This document shows, piece by piece, positions 1-8,176 of a stretch of 64,000 nucleotides of DNA. The DNA comes from Hyphomonas sp. (lineage in GTDB: Bacteria > Pseudomonadota > Alphaproteobacteria > Caulobacterales > Hyphomonadaceae). Every line of letters begins with the position of its first letter. Position 1 is the first letter of the stretch. Made by a program: the position numbers and the translations under genes. The notes beneath the pieces were generated by a model. It did not search any database and was not told the origin of the DNA. It saw only the letters and a program-made list of their open reading frames with translations. The stretch spans positions 124,001-188,000 of the forward strand of contig WGNP01000008.1 in NCBI GenBank assembly GCA_016124495.1, read 5' to 3'.

Positions 1-22
1 CTGTGGATGGTTGCTAATTCTG

Positions 23-50
23 CCTTAAAGCGCTGATATAAGCTTTAAGG
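23..50. repeat. Inverted repeat upstream of first gene
   Basis: A perfect 9-bp inverted repeat (arms 23-31 and 42-50, 10-nt loop) lies 50 bp before the first gene. It has no T-run after it, so it could be the remains of an upstream terminator or an operator. A second short hairpin with arms CCGCGCA/TGCGCGG follows at about 64-81. Confidence 0.4.
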
Positions 51-99
51 TGGGTTGTCCGGCCCGCGCAGCCTTGCGCGGCTATAAGGGAGAGAGCTG

Positions 100-822
100 A
101 TGAGCCTGATCTGGTGGATATTGCCGTCTGTTGCAGGTGTTCTGGGCCTGATCCTCCTGTTCGCGGGCTTTGCGAAGATGGCCGGTCTTAAACCTTTCGC
201 AGGTGTCGCGCGCCTCGCGTTCGGGTCGGGTTTTCTGGGTCTGGCGGGCGTGATCGCCTTCGCGGGCCTGAACATCCAGACTTACAAGCGCCTGACCTAT
301 GAGCGGCCTGTAGCGACGGTCAAATTTACCGCGGTTCCCGACCAGGCCGATGCCTATCGTGCGGACGTGGTATTCTCCGACGGCCAGACCCTGCTGCAGG
401 CAGATGGCAGCGCGCCGGTTTTCCGGGGCAACGAGTGGCAGATGGGCGCCAAGGTCATCAAGTTCAAACCGATGGCCAACATCCTCGGCTATGATTCGAT
501 TTACCGGCTGGAGCATATGCGCTCGCTGGATGCGATGCAGTTTTCCTCGGAAGCCGTCACCGAAGGCAAGATCGACGGGTTGAAGATTGTCGAGACTGAA
601 CCCGGCATTGATGTCGGCGGCCTCGCGGCAAAGTATGGCTCGCGATTCGGGATCGACGCCGAATACGGCTCAGCCACCTACCAGCCGATGGGCGACGGGT
701 TCGAGTATGAGGTCTCGATCACGCAGGACGCCCTGATCGCGCGCCCGAGCGAAGCGACGAAATCCAAGATCCAGGACGGCGCCTATCCTGGCTTCCGGCC
801 GATTGGCGGATCTAACCGATGA
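100..822 (+). CDS. Membrane-anchored protein of unknown function
   Basis: A 240-residue protein with two N-terminal hydrophobic segments (about residues 4-24 and 38-60) and a soluble remainder rich in beta-type sequence, probably facing the periplasm. The start has a good ribosome-binding site (GGGAGAGAG) just upstream. The stop overlaps the start of the following methyltransferase (ATGA), so the two are likely cotranscribed. I do not recognise a named family and infer no function beyond membrane anchoring. Confidence 0.75.
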   Translation: MSLIWWILPSVAGVLGLILLFAGFAKMAGLKPFAGVARLAFGSGFLGLAGVIAFAGLNIQTYKRLTYERPVATVKFTAVPDQADAYRADVVFSDGQTLLQADGSAPVFRGNEWQMGAKVIKFKPMANILGYDSIYRLEHMRSLDAMQFSSEAVTEGKIDGLKIVETEPGIDVGGLAAKYGSRFGIDAEYGSATYQPMGDGFEYEVSITQDALIARPSEATKSKIQDGAYPGFRPIGGSNR

Positions 823-1445
823 ACGCCTGGGAGCGGTATGTCGTTCCGAACCTGATCGCGTGCGCGTGTTCCTCGCGCCCGATCATGAAACAGCGCGCGA
901 AAGTTGTTCCGAAGGCGGAAGGTATCGTGCTGGAACTCGGTTGCGGGTCGGGCACCAATTTCGCAATGTATGATCCCGGCAAGGTTGACAAGCTCTACGC
1001 GCTGGAGCCCGCGCCCGGCATGATCGTCAAGGCGAAGCGAGCCGCAGGCGAACTCGGCATCGGCAAGAGTATCGAGTTTCTCGAGACCGGCGCCGAGAAT
1101 ATTCCGCTCCCGGATAAATCGGTCGACACCGTCATGATCACTTTTGTGCTGTGTACGATCCCCGACTGGGCAGGCGCCCTCGCCGAAACGCGGCGCGTGC
1201 TGAAGCCGGGCGGCAAGATCCTGTTCACCGAGCATGGTCTTGCGCCGGACGAAGGCATTTCCAAATGGCAGCGCCGGGTCGAGCCGGTGTGGAAGCCGCT
1301 GGCGGGCGGATGCCACCTGACGCGCGATACGCTGGGCCTGCTGCGCGAGGGCGGCTTCCGCAGCGATGACGCCGAGACGATGTACCTGCCGAACACGCCG
1401 AAGATCGCCGGCTTTGTGAGCTGGGGTTCGGCGCAGGTCGCCTGA
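819..1445 (+). CDS. Class I SAM-dependent methyltransferase
   Basis: A 208-residue Rossmann-fold methyltransferase. The SAM-binding motif I (ELGCGSGTN) is at about residues 39-47, the acidic motif II ends strand 2 (ALEPAPGM), and a later motif reads PLPDKSVDTV. The layout resembles small methyltransferases acting on lipids or small molecules (METTL7/PmtA-like), but the substrate cannot be read from sequence. It overlaps both neighbours by 1-4 bases and sits directly before a DUF3445 heme-type demethylase-like gene, so methyl addition and oxidative removal may be coupled; that is inference. Confidence 0.85.
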   Translation: MNAWERYVVPNLIACACSSRPIMKQRAKVVPKAEGIVLELGCGSGTNFAMYDPGKVDKLYALEPAPGMIVKAKRAAGELGIGKSIEFLETGAENIPLPDKSVDTVMITFVLCTIPDWAGALAETRRVLKPGGKILFTEHGLAPDEGISKWQRRVEPVWKPLAGGCHLTRDTLGLLREGGFRSDDAETMYLPNTPKIAGFVSWGSAQVA

Positions 1446-2263
1446 TGCGGCGACCGCCTTACCTGCCATTTCTAAGCGGACCGCTCAGCCTTGCGCCGGG
1501 GCTGAAGCCGATTTCCCCAGAGGCTTGGCTTTCGCCTGATACCGAGGCGCAGGCCCTCCCGGAAAAGCGCAGCGTGATGCGGCATCATCGCGGTGAAGTC
1601 TACGGGGCGCGGAATGGCAGCGAACTGGCGGCGCTGGAGCTGGCGTCTGCGGTGCACGCTGTCGCCGGGCCGGGGGAGGGCGACTGGGCGAGCGCGCTCG
1701 AAGGTGCAGCCAGCGCAGTTTCGGATGACCTCTGTATACTGATCAAGGACGCTGGAGGCCTCTGGCGGCTGGAAGCGGCGAGCCTCTGCGCGCCGACCTT
1801 CTGGTGCCTTGGCGAGAAGCTTGGCGAGCCGCTCGGCGGTCTGCACGGACCGGTGCCGGGCGCGAACCCGGGCATGGTCTCGCGTATCCACCGGATGTTC
1901 GATGCGGTTCAGCCGGGTCAGGTGCTGGAGCGGTTCAACTGGACCGTCCAGCCGGGCGCTGCGCGGTTCACGCCGAGCCAGGCGCCGTTCAAGCAAATCG
2001 CCGCGCAGCTGCCCGCCGAAGGCGCGCTGGGTTCGCTGTGGTTTCGCGTCGAGCGGCAGACGATTTCTAAGCTGTCGATGTCCGGCGCGGTGGTGTTCAC
2101 GATCCGCGTCGCGATTGATCCATTGCGGGCGGCGCTGGCCGGGGCGTCGCACGTTGAAGCGTTCCGTGCTGCCTGGGACGGGATCGATCCGGTGCTGGCG
2201 GACTACAAGGGCTGGCCGCATTACTCGCGGCTGGTGCGGGCGGCGCTGGCTGAGGCGACCTAG
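1445..2263 (+). CDS. DUF3445 protein, heme-dependent oxidative N-demethylase alpha-like
   Basis: A 272-residue protein matching DUF3445, the family of the catalytic (heme/PAS-type) subunit of oxidative N-demethylases such as dimethylamine monooxygenase. Family-like features are the N-terminal PYLPF and GLKPI segments and a central block with VPGANPGM followed by RFNWTVQ. No ferredoxin-reductase (beta/gamma) subunit genes are adjacent, so either they lie elsewhere or this is a stand-alone paralogue. The start ATG overlaps the methyltransferase stop by one base. The family call is firm, the substrate unknown. Confidence 0.8.
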   Translation: MRRPPYLPFLSGPLSLAPGLKPISPEAWLSPDTEAQALPEKRSVMRHHRGEVYGARNGSELAALELASAVHAVAGPGEGDWASALEGAASAVSDDLCILIKDAGGLWRLEAASLCAPTFWCLGEKLGEPLGGLHGPVPGANPGMVSRIHRMFDAVQPGQVLERFNWTVQPGAARFTPSQAPFKQIAAQLPAEGALGSLWFRVERQTISKLSMSGAVVFTIRVAIDPLRAALAGASHVEAFRAAWDGIDPVLADYKGWPHYSRLVRAALAEAT

Positions 2264-2344
2264 CGTTTCCGGGCTTTCCGGCGCGCCCGCGATACCCTAC
2301 ATCGCTGGGAGACGGCCCGTTTCAAACAGAGAGTGTGACACGAC

Positions 2345-3043
2345 ATGGACTTCCAGCAGATCCTTCTCGACCTCCAGAAACAGGCGAAACAGGCGGCCAG
2401 GGAATACGATCTCGACGGCAAGCTGAAGAAGGGCAAGGACCTCGGCGAAGCCGCGCTGGAGCGGCTGAAGACCGATCGGAACACGCAGATCGCGGCAGCG
2501 GGCGCGGGCGCGCTGATCACGGCGATGCTGCTGGGCACTAAGGGCGGACGGCGTTTCATCGGTGGCACGGCGAAGACCGGCGCGGTCGCAGGTCTCGGCG
2601 CGCTCGCCTATCATGCCTGGATGAAATCGCAGGGGCAGAAACCCGATCCGGAAGTCGAGCCGGCGCAGCTTGGCTATGCGACGGCGAAGAAGGCGGAGCC
2701 GGAATTCGCAGAAGCGCTGGTGCGCACGATCGTGGCGGCGGCCTGGGCGGACGGCATTCTGGACGAGGCGGAGAAAGTCGTGATCGATGGCGCGCTGAAA
2801 GAGGCGGGCCTTGGCGCGAAGGACCGCGCGATCCTGGAGAACACGCGGCCCGAATCCGAGACGCTGGACAAGATTGCCGCCGGCGCCGCTTCGCCGAACC
2901 ATGCGGCGCAGCTCTACACGGCTGCCTGCGTCGTGACGGGTGATCCGACGGCGGAGGAAGCGGGATTCCTTGGGCGGCTGGCGGCGCGGCTCGGCATTGC
3001 CGAGGCGCATGCGGCGGCGATCCGGACGGAAGCCAAAGGCTGA
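2345..3043 (+). CDS. TerB-fold / DUF533 protein
   Basis: A 232-residue protein of the DUF533 group. The N-terminal 45 residues are charged. A glycine/alanine-rich hydrophobic stretch follows (about 48-80, AAAGAGALITAMLLG then GAVAGLGALAYHAW). The C-terminal TerB-like helical domain contains the typical opening FAEALVRTIVAAAWADGILDEAEK, written here in parts: FAEALVRTIVAA and ADGILDEAEK. TerB folds are linked to metal or stress responses, but DUF533 members have no settled role. Its stop overlaps the next gene start (TGATG). Confidence 0.8.
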   Translation: MDFQQILLDLQKQAKQAAREYDLDGKLKKGKDLGEAALERLKTDRNTQIAAAGAGALITAMLLGTKGGRRFIGGTAKTGAVAGLGALAYHAWMKSQGQKPDPEVEPAQLGYATAKKAEPEFAEALVRTIVAAAWADGILDEAEKVVIDGALKEAGLGAKDRAILENTRPESETLDKIAAGAASPNHAAQLYTAACVVTGDPTAEEAGFLGRLAARLGIAEAHAAAIRTEAKG

Positions 3044-3480
3044 TGCAGTACTGGTTGTTGAAGTCTGAGCCGGACGCCTGGAGCTGGGACCAGCAGGTGG
3101 CGAAGGGCGAGACGGGGGAGATGTGGTCCGGCGTGCGCAACTATACCGCGCGCAACCACATGCGCGCGATGAAGCTGGGCGACCGGGCGTTTTTCTACCA
3201 CTCCAACGAAGGCCTTGCGGTGGTTGGCGTGGTCGAGGTATGCGCGCTGTCGGCGCCGGATCCGACCGCCGATGATGTGCGGTGGGACTGCGTGACGGTC
3301 AAGGCGCTGGCGCCGATGCCGAGGCCGGTGACGCTGAAAGAAGTGAAGGCCAATCCCAAGCTGGCGGAGATGAGCCTTGTCGTTTCGTTCCGGCTGTCGG
3401 TCCAGCCGGTGTTGCCGGCGGAGTGGAAAGAGGTTTGCCGAATGGGCGGGATGGATCCGAAGACGCTGAAGGCTGCGTAG
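3043..3480 (+). CDS. EVE (PUA-like) domain protein
   Basis: A 145-residue single EVE domain starting with the family opening YWLLKSEPDAWSW. Downstream is WSGVRNYTARNHMRAMKLGDRAFFYHS, seen as WSGVRNYTARN followed by KLGDRAFFYHS. EVE domains share the PUA fold and bind modified bases in RNA or DNA. Length and motif order are those of a complete protein. It is the last gene of the + strand run. The next gene is convergent, 6 bp away. Confidence 0.88.
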   Translation: MQYWLLKSEPDAWSWDQQVAKGETGEMWSGVRNYTARNHMRAMKLGDRAFFYHSNEGLAVVGVVEVCALSAPDPTADDVRWDCVTVKALAPMPRPVTLKEVKANPKLAEMSLVVSFRLSVQPVLPAEWKEVCRMGGMDPKTLKAA

Positions 3481-3486
3481 CGGGCG

Positions 3487-4017
3487 TCAGCCCCTATGCC
3501 CGTCTTCAAATCCCGCCAACGTCCATTCGGCGAAGGCGGCGAGGTTGCCGCCGGTGAAGAGGAAGCCGGCGACGCCTGCGGCGCGGGCGGCTTCGAGGTC
3601 GGCATCCTTGTCGCCAATGAGAAAGCTCAGCTCGCGTTTCACGGGAAAGTCCGCCATTGCGCGCAGCAGCATGCCGGGCTTCGGTTTGCGGTCGAAACTG
3701 TCGCGCCGGTAGCGGGGGTTCTCGCCGTCTTCATGGTAGGGGCAAAAGTAGATCCGATCGATCTTCGCGCCTGCTTCCGCAAGGCGCGCTTCCATCCAGG
3801 CGTGGAGCGCGTGCATGTCGTCTTCGGTGTAATAATTGCGGGCGATTCCGGACTGGTTCGTGACGACGAAGACATACCAGCCGCGCGCATTGAAAGCGGC
3901 AATCGCCTCGGCCGCGCCCTCGATGAATTCGAAATCCTCGATGCGGCTGACATAGCCCTTGTCAGCATTGATGACACCGTCGCGGTCAAGGAACAGGGCG
4001 GGCTTGTGCACGATCAT
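3487..4017 (-). CDS. gmhB: D-glycero-D-manno-heptose 1,7-bisphosphate 7-phosphatase-type HAD enzyme
   Basis: A 176-residue HAD-IIIA phosphatase. Motif I LFLDRDGVIN (Asp11, Asp13), motif II VVTNQSGIAR, the zinc-loop region YFCPYHEDGENPRYRRDSFDRKPKPG and motif IV IGDKDADLEAA are present in the order of GmhB. The zinc loop keeps Cys and His at its start but not the full Cys set of E. coli GmhB, so histidinol-phosphatase-like or other sugar-phosphate use is possible. The ATG at 4017 was chosen because AGAGGGG precedes it and the DRDG motif lies near the N-terminus as in the family. Role: heptose supply for lipopolysaccharide, by family. Confidence 0.82.
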   Translation of the reverse strand: MIVHKPALFLDRDGVINADKGYVSRIEDFEFIEGAAEAIAAFNARGWYVFVVTNQSGIARNYYTEDDMHALHAWMEARLAEAGAKIDRIYFCPYHEDGENPRYRRDSFDRKPKPGMLLRAMADFPVKRELSFLIGDKDADLEAARAAGVAGFLFTGGNLAAFAEWTLAGFEDGHRG

Positions 4018-4270
4018 GCGCCCCTCTTGGCTTAACCGGGCGGCGCCCGCAATCCTCGTCGGAGAGGCGAACGGGGTGGGAGCGCATTTCGGCGAGGCAA
4101 CGCCGGGCATTTGTGAGGCGCTTGAGCCGGTTCTTGGTCCGATTCTGGGGCCGTTACTGGGCGAGACCTATGGCTGGCTGGATGTCATGCGGCATGCGCA
4201 GGATTTTCCCGAGGGCGCGATTGGCGGTGGCCTGGCTCACCGGTCTGGTGATCAGGAAGGCTTAGATTGA
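4018..4270. other. 253-bp intergenic gap, possible gene remnant
   Basis: It lies between two minus-strand genes. The + strand holds an open frame through about 4026-4270 ending in TGA, but it has no convincing start or ribosome-binding site, and its third codon positions are less GC-rich than those of neighbours. No family was recognised. It may be a remnant or plain spacer. No terminator hairpin with a T-run was seen. Confidence 0.35.
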
Positions 4271-5533
4271 TTACTCCGCCGGTCTGGCCACAGCGGTGAC
4301 GGCATCCCGGTTAGCGCGCACGCCGATCAGGAACGGAATTATCGACAGGGCGGCGATCAGCGCAGCGAGCACGAAAGCGGCGCCGGCAAAATGCACCGGT
4401 GCGCCGGGGGCTGTGTAGGCGGAGAAGACCTGCGTCATCAGAACGGGGCTGAAGATCAGTGTGAAGGCCATGATTGAGGACTGCGCGCCCTGCAGCTCGC
4501 CCTGTGCATTCATCGGTGTGAGGTTGGCCGTGATCGTATTGATCGCCGGCATCACGACGCCGCCGACGGCGGAGACGGCGATCATCGCGAAGGCCATCCA
4601 GGGATGGATGGCAAAGGCAAAGCCGGTCATCGCGATTACGTGAACGCCGAGGCCGAGCATCGCGGCGCGCATGGCGCCGAGGCGTTTGATCAGCCAGCCC
4701 GACAGCATTGCCTGCGACAGGGCTGAGCCAAGGCCTACCGCGCCGAGGGACAGGCCGACTTCCCATTCCGACCAGCCATAGCGCGATGCGCCGTGATAGT
4801 TCCAGGTCGTCGGGTAGACCGAATGCGCAATCTGGAAGACGCCGATAGTGACGATGAACCAGGCGACGCGCGGCAGTTTCGAGAAGTGCTTCACGGCGCC
4901 GAACGGGTTGGCACGGGCGAGGCTGAACTCGCGGCGGTTCTCGCGGGCCAGGCTCTCGGGCAGGACGAACAGACCGTAGAGGAAGTTGAGGCCTGCAATC
5001 CCGGCAGCGACGAAGAAAGGCAGGCGCGTGTGGATCTCGCCGAGCAGGCCGCCGAAGACCGGGCCGAGGATGAAACCGAAGCCGAAGGCCGCGCCCAGGA
5101 TGCCGAAGGCGCGGCCACGCTCTTCCGGCGCGGTGACATCGGCGACATAGGCGTTGGCGACGGATACGGTGCCAGAAAAGACGCCGGCGAGCGCGCGGCC
5201 AAGGAAGAGGATGCCGAGCGTCGGGGCGAGGCCGAGGATCACCATGTCGACGCCGAGCATGGCGATCGAGATCAGAAGGATGGGGCGGCGGCCATACTTG
5301 TCGGACAGGCCGCCGAGCAGCGGCATGGCGAGGAAATTGGCGACCGCAAAGGCGACCGCCAGCCAGCCGTTCGACTTGATCGCGATCTCGATGGGCTGGT
5401 TCGTCAGTTCGGCCAGCAGGGCCGGCATGATCGGCATGATGAGGCCGAAGGACAGCATGTTGAGGGCCACCGCGACCACCACGAACAGGAAGGCATTCTT
5501 TCCGGGCTGGCGGGCAGGCGCGGGCGTTATCAT
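4271..5533 (-). CDS. MFS drug exporter, TCR/Tet type
   Basis: A 12-helix major facilitator of about 420 residues. The cytoplasmic loop 2-3 motif [13 protein letters not shown] and the TM5 antiporter motif [15 protein letters not shown] mark the drug:H+ antiporter (TCR/Tet-like) group. The ATG at 5533 was preferred over an upstream TTG (5581) because it leaves a short hydrophilic N-terminus before TM1. The gene is divergent from a GNAT acetyltransferase, and the AT-rich spacer holds a perfect 14-bp palindrome at 5624-5637 that may be the operator. Substrate unknown. Confidence 0.88.
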   Translation of the reverse strand: MITPAPARQPGKNAFLFVVVAVALNMLSFGLIMPIMPALLAELTNQPIEIAIKSNGWLAVAFAVANFLAMPLLGGLSDKYGRRPILLISIAMLGVDMVILGLAPTLGILFLGRALAGVFSGTVSVANAYVADVTAPEERGRAFGILGAAFGFGFILGPVFGGLLGEIHTRLPFFVAAGIAGLNFLYGLFVLPESLARENRREFSLARANPFGAVKHFSKLPRVAWFIVTIGVFQIAHSVYPTTWNYHGASRYGWSEWEVGLSLGAVGLGSALSQAMLSGWLIKRLGAMRAAMLGLGVHVIAMTGFAFAIHPWMAFAMIAVSAVGGVVMPAINTITANLTPMNAQGELQGAQSSIMAFTLIFSPVLMTQVFSAYTAPGAPVHFAGAAFVLAALIAALSIIPFLIGVRANRDAVTAVARPAE

Positions 5534-5623
5534 GCTGCACCATTGGTTGTGGCGGAAGGCTGCGTCAATCGCGGCGTGCAAGTCACAGTCTTGCCGGCGG
5601 ATGTGGCAAGAGATTTTAATTAT

Positions 5624-5637
5624 CAGAAATATTTCTG
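5624..5637. promoter_or_regulatory. Perfect 14-bp palindrome in divergent promoter
   Basis: CAGAAATATTTCTG is perfectly self-complementary and sits in an unusually AT-rich patch between the divergent MFS exporter and GNAT genes. Position and symmetry suit a dimeric repressor operator. No regulator gene is adjacent. Confidence 0.45.
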
Positions 5638-5713
5638 CCGAAGTGAAAATATATAGTCAAGCGCCGGGGAGGGCTCTTGCTTTCCACAGCGTCAGGTGGC
5701 GGAAACATCCGCC

Positions 5714-6325
5714 ATGGCTGGTGAACTGCCCCTGACGCGCAACGCGGTGTCGCCCGGGACGGCGGAGGCGATCCGTGCGGCCGTGCGCGCGGCGACGCAG
5801 ATGGGAGGGTCGCGACTGGCGCGCCTGGAGGATGCGCTCGGCCTGTTCGCGCTCCTGTCCGATCCGTTGGTGCATGCCCCGATCTACACGCTACCGCGGC
5901 CCCTGACGGAGGCGAGCGTGGCGGCGTTCATTGCGATGCACCTTGAGGAGCGTGCGGCAGGTGAAGGGCTGCTGTTCGTGCGCGAAGGCGAGGACGGGCA
6001 AGTGATGGGTTATTCCGATGTCCAGGTCTGGCCGGACTGGGGCGCGGGAGAACTCGGCGGGGCGCTGCATCCCTCGCTGCACGGCAAGGGCGCGGGCGGG
6101 CGCGGGGCGGCAGCGAGCTTTGCCTGGATGTTCGAGGCGCTGGGTCTGGACCTGCTCTGCGAGACGGCGGCGCTGGACAATGTTGCGACGCAGCGGATGC
6201 TCGACGGGCTGGGGTTCCGGCGGATGGGGCAGACGCTCAGCACACGGCCGGACGGGACGACGCGGGCAAGCCTCGTCTGGGAGATGACCCGGGCCGAGTG
6301 GGCGGCGCAGCATGGCTTTGGCTGA
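5714..6325 (+). CDS. GNAT family N-acetyltransferase
   Basis: A protein of about 203 residues with a GNAT fold. The acetyl-CoA-binding region reads LHPSLHGKGAGGRGAAASF, a Q/RxxGxG/A-like loop at about residues 118-136. The ending ALDNVATQRMLDGLGFRRMGQTL is typical of the RimJ-like subgroup that acetylates protein N-termini or small amines. The ATG at 5714 was chosen; a GTG 18 bases upstream (5696) is possible. The bases just before the ATG form a small hairpin (GGCGGA AACA TCCGCC), which could occlude the start. Substrate unknown. Confidence 0.78.
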   Translation: MAGELPLTRNAVSPGTAEAIRAAVRAATQMGGSRLARLEDALGLFALLSDPLVHAPIYTLPRPLTEASVAAFIAMHLEERAAGEGLLFVREGEDGQVMGYSDVQVWPDWGAGELGGALHPSLHGKGAGGRGAAASFAWMFEALGLDLLCETAALDNVATQRMLDGLGFRRMGQTLSTRPDGTTRASLVWEMTRAEWAAQHGFG

Positions 6326-6360
6326 TTGATCCGGCGCGCGCCCCGGGCTAGGGCGCGGGC

Positions 6361-6621
6361 ATGACACTCACGGTTCTCCTGATTGAAGCGGCCGGCTGGA
6401 TCGGCGCAAGCCTGATCCTCGGCGCCTATATCCTGCTCTCGGCGGGCAAGATGCAGGGCAATTCGCCCGCCTATCAGTGGATGAACGTCATCGGCGCGGC
6501 AGGGTTCATCCTCAACAGCGGCTATCACGGGGCGATACCTTCCGTAGCCATCAACGTGCTCTGGATAGCCATCGGAGGATTTGCCTTGTGGCGGATTTAT
6601 AAAGGTGTGAAATCGGCATAA
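6361..6621 (+). CDS. Small membrane protein, CBU_0592-like
   Basis: An 86-residue protein with three predicted membrane segments (about residues 4-26, 40-58 and 60-80). The pattern ends in a basic tail and resembles the CBU_0592 family of small bacterial membrane proteins, with the conserved ILGAYILLSAGK and QWMNVIGAAGFILNS blocks. Function unknown. It lies 35 bp after the GNAT gene on the same strand. Confidence 0.72.
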   Translation: MTLTVLLIEAAGWIGASLILGAYILLSAGKMQGNSPAYQWMNVIGAAGFILNSGYHGAIPSVAINVLWIAIGGFALWRIYKGVKSA

Positions 6622-6662
6622 TCAGGCCGGAGCCGGGCACAGCCGTCAGAGGAAGCCTTCGC

Positions 6663-7256
6663 ATGCTGCAGCGGTTTGATGCGTTAGAGCCCCTGGTGCA
6701 GGCGCTGGCCAGCCGCGCCGCCGGTCTGGAGCGGCCTTACGTAGTCGCCGTGGACGGACGGAGCGCGGCGGGCAAGACGATGCTGGCCGCAGCCCTGGCT
6801 GAACGGCTGGACGCGACGGTGATCGCCGGGGATGATTTCTATACCGGCGGCACGCAGGTGCGTTTGGAGCGGCCGGCGGCGCTGGTGACGGCCTGTACGG
6901 ACTGGCGGGAACAGCGCATCGTTCTGGAGGCCTTGAGATCTGGTCAGAACTCGTCCTGGCATGCGTTTGATTGGGACGCGTTCGACGGCAGGGCGTGCGA
7001 CGGGCTGACCGTGAAGTCACCCAGCCCCTTCGTGATCCTCGAGGGCGTCTACGCGGCGCGGCCAGAACTGGCCGACCTGATAGACCTCGCGCTTGTCGTG
7101 CGCGTGGACGAGGGGGTGCGTGAAGCACGGCTGAACGCGCGGGAGGGCAAGATTGGTCCGTGGGAGCGCCAGTGGTGCGCTGCGGAAGACTACTATTTCG
7201 AGTTTGTCCGTCCGCTGAATAGTTTTGACATAATGACGAGCGATCTTGCGCTTTAG
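6663..7256 (+). CDS. P-loop kinase, uridine kinase-like
   Basis: A 197-residue P-loop NTPase. The Walker A is VDGRSAAGKTMLA (about residues 29-41) and IAGDDFYTGG occupies the uridine-kinase substrate position. FVILEGVYAARPELADLIDLAL, seen as ILEGVYAARPEL, matches the Walker B/lid strand of the uridine kinase superfamily. It is shorter than Udk, and the substrate is uncertain. GAGGAAG precedes the ATG. Its TAG shares bases with the stop codon of the convergent crotonase gene. Confidence 0.75.
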   Translation: MLQRFDALEPLVQALASRAAGLERPYVVAVDGRSAAGKTMLAAALAERLDATVIAGDDFYTGGTQVRLERPAALVTACTDWREQRIVLEALRSGQNSSWHAFDWDAFDGRACDGLTVKSPSPFVILEGVYAARPELADLIDLALVVRVDEGVREARLNAREGKIGPWERQWCAAEDYYFEFVRPLNSFDIMTSDLAL

Positions 7257-8023
7257 AATCTGCCGTGACGGCCTTTGCCTTCGGCGAAGCGGGTGGCGCC
7301 GTCGCGGGCGCTGCCGGCTCTGAGCACGTCGAGACCTCCGGCGAACTCGGCGGTCAGGGCGGCGTCTTCGTGAAGGCTCCACTGGGAGAGGGCGGAGAGC
7401 CGGTCCATCCGCATGCAAAGCTGCGGGAAGGCGGCGAGATCTTCGGCCAGTTGCAGCGCGCGGGGCAGGGCGGATTCGTCCGGCGTCAGATAATTAGAGA
7501 GGCCGATGGCGTGGGCTTCCTCGGGCGCGACTTCGCGGCCCGTGAGGATCAGGTCCATCGCGCGCGAGGCGCCGATGAGGCGGGGCAGGCGCACTGTGCC
7601 GCCATCGATCAGTGGCACGCCGAAGCGGCGGCAGAAGACACCGAAGCGGGCGGATGGGGACGCGACGCGCAGGTCGCACCAGAGGGCGAGTTCCAATCCT
7701 CCGGCCACGGCATATCCGTCGACGGCGGCGATAACGGGCTTTGAGAGTTGCAGGCGGGTCGGGCCCATCGGGCCGAGGTCGCCGCCGATATGGGCCGGGT
7801 TGCCTTTGCCGGCGGCGACGGCTTTCAGGTCTGCGCCCGCGCAGAAGTTTCCGCCGGCGCCGGTGAGGATGGCGACGGATAGCGTTTCGTCGGCGTCGAA
7901 GGCCTTGAAGGCGTGGTAGAGCGCAAGGGCTGTGTCGTGATCGACCGCGTTGCGCGCATGCGGGCGGTTGATCGTGATGATGTGGATGGGACTGAGGGTG
8001 GCAGTGAGGATGAGATCAGTCAT
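7253..8023 (-). CDS. Crotonase / enoyl-CoA hydratase family protein
   Basis: A 256-residue crotonase. The first oxyanion-hole segment is GAGGNFCAGADLKAVA and the second is KPVIAAVDGYAVAGGLELAL. The catalytic-glutamate region carries FGVFCRRFGVPLIDGGTVRLPRL, seen as FCRRFGVPL, in the shape common to enoyl-CoA hydratases. ATG 8023 (MTDLIL) was preferred because upstream in-frame alternatives add non-conserved sequence. The pathway, fatty acid or amino acid acyl-CoA breakdown, is inferred from family only. Confidence 0.85.
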   Translation of the reverse strand: MTDLILTATLSPIHIITINRPHARNAVDHDTALALYHAFKAFDADETLSVAILTGAGGNFCAGADLKAVAAGKGNPAHIGGDLGPMGPTRLQLSKPVIAAVDGYAVAGGLELALWCDLRVASPSARFGVFCRRFGVPLIDGGTVRLPRLIGASRAMDLILTGREVAPEEAHAIGLSNYLTPDESALPRALQLAEDLAAFPQLCMRMDRLSALSQWSLHEDAALTAEFAGGLDVLRAGSARDGATRFAEGKGRHGRF

Positions 8024-8120
8024 GTTGGTTGTCCGGTTCAAGAGCCCCCTCCGCCACGCGCTTTGCGAGTGCCACGTTCCCCGCTGGGCAGGAGAAGATG
8101 AAAGCGTGTCTGTATGCAAC

Positions 8121-8170
8121 ACACTCCTCCCCTGCGGAGCGGGGGAGGTGGCCCGGAAGGCCGCAGCGGG
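8121..8170. repeat. GC-rich intergenic palindromic repeat
   Basis: Arms CCTCCCC (8126-8132) and GGGGAGG (8142-8148) are followed by a GGTGGCCCGGAAGG tail. This pattern (CTCCCC...GGGGAGGTGGCCCG) resembles dispersed intergenic repeats of many alphaproteobacterial genomes. There is only one copy in this window, so the repeat call rests on recollection of the pattern. Confidence 0.45.
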
Positions 8171-8176
8171 AAAGGC

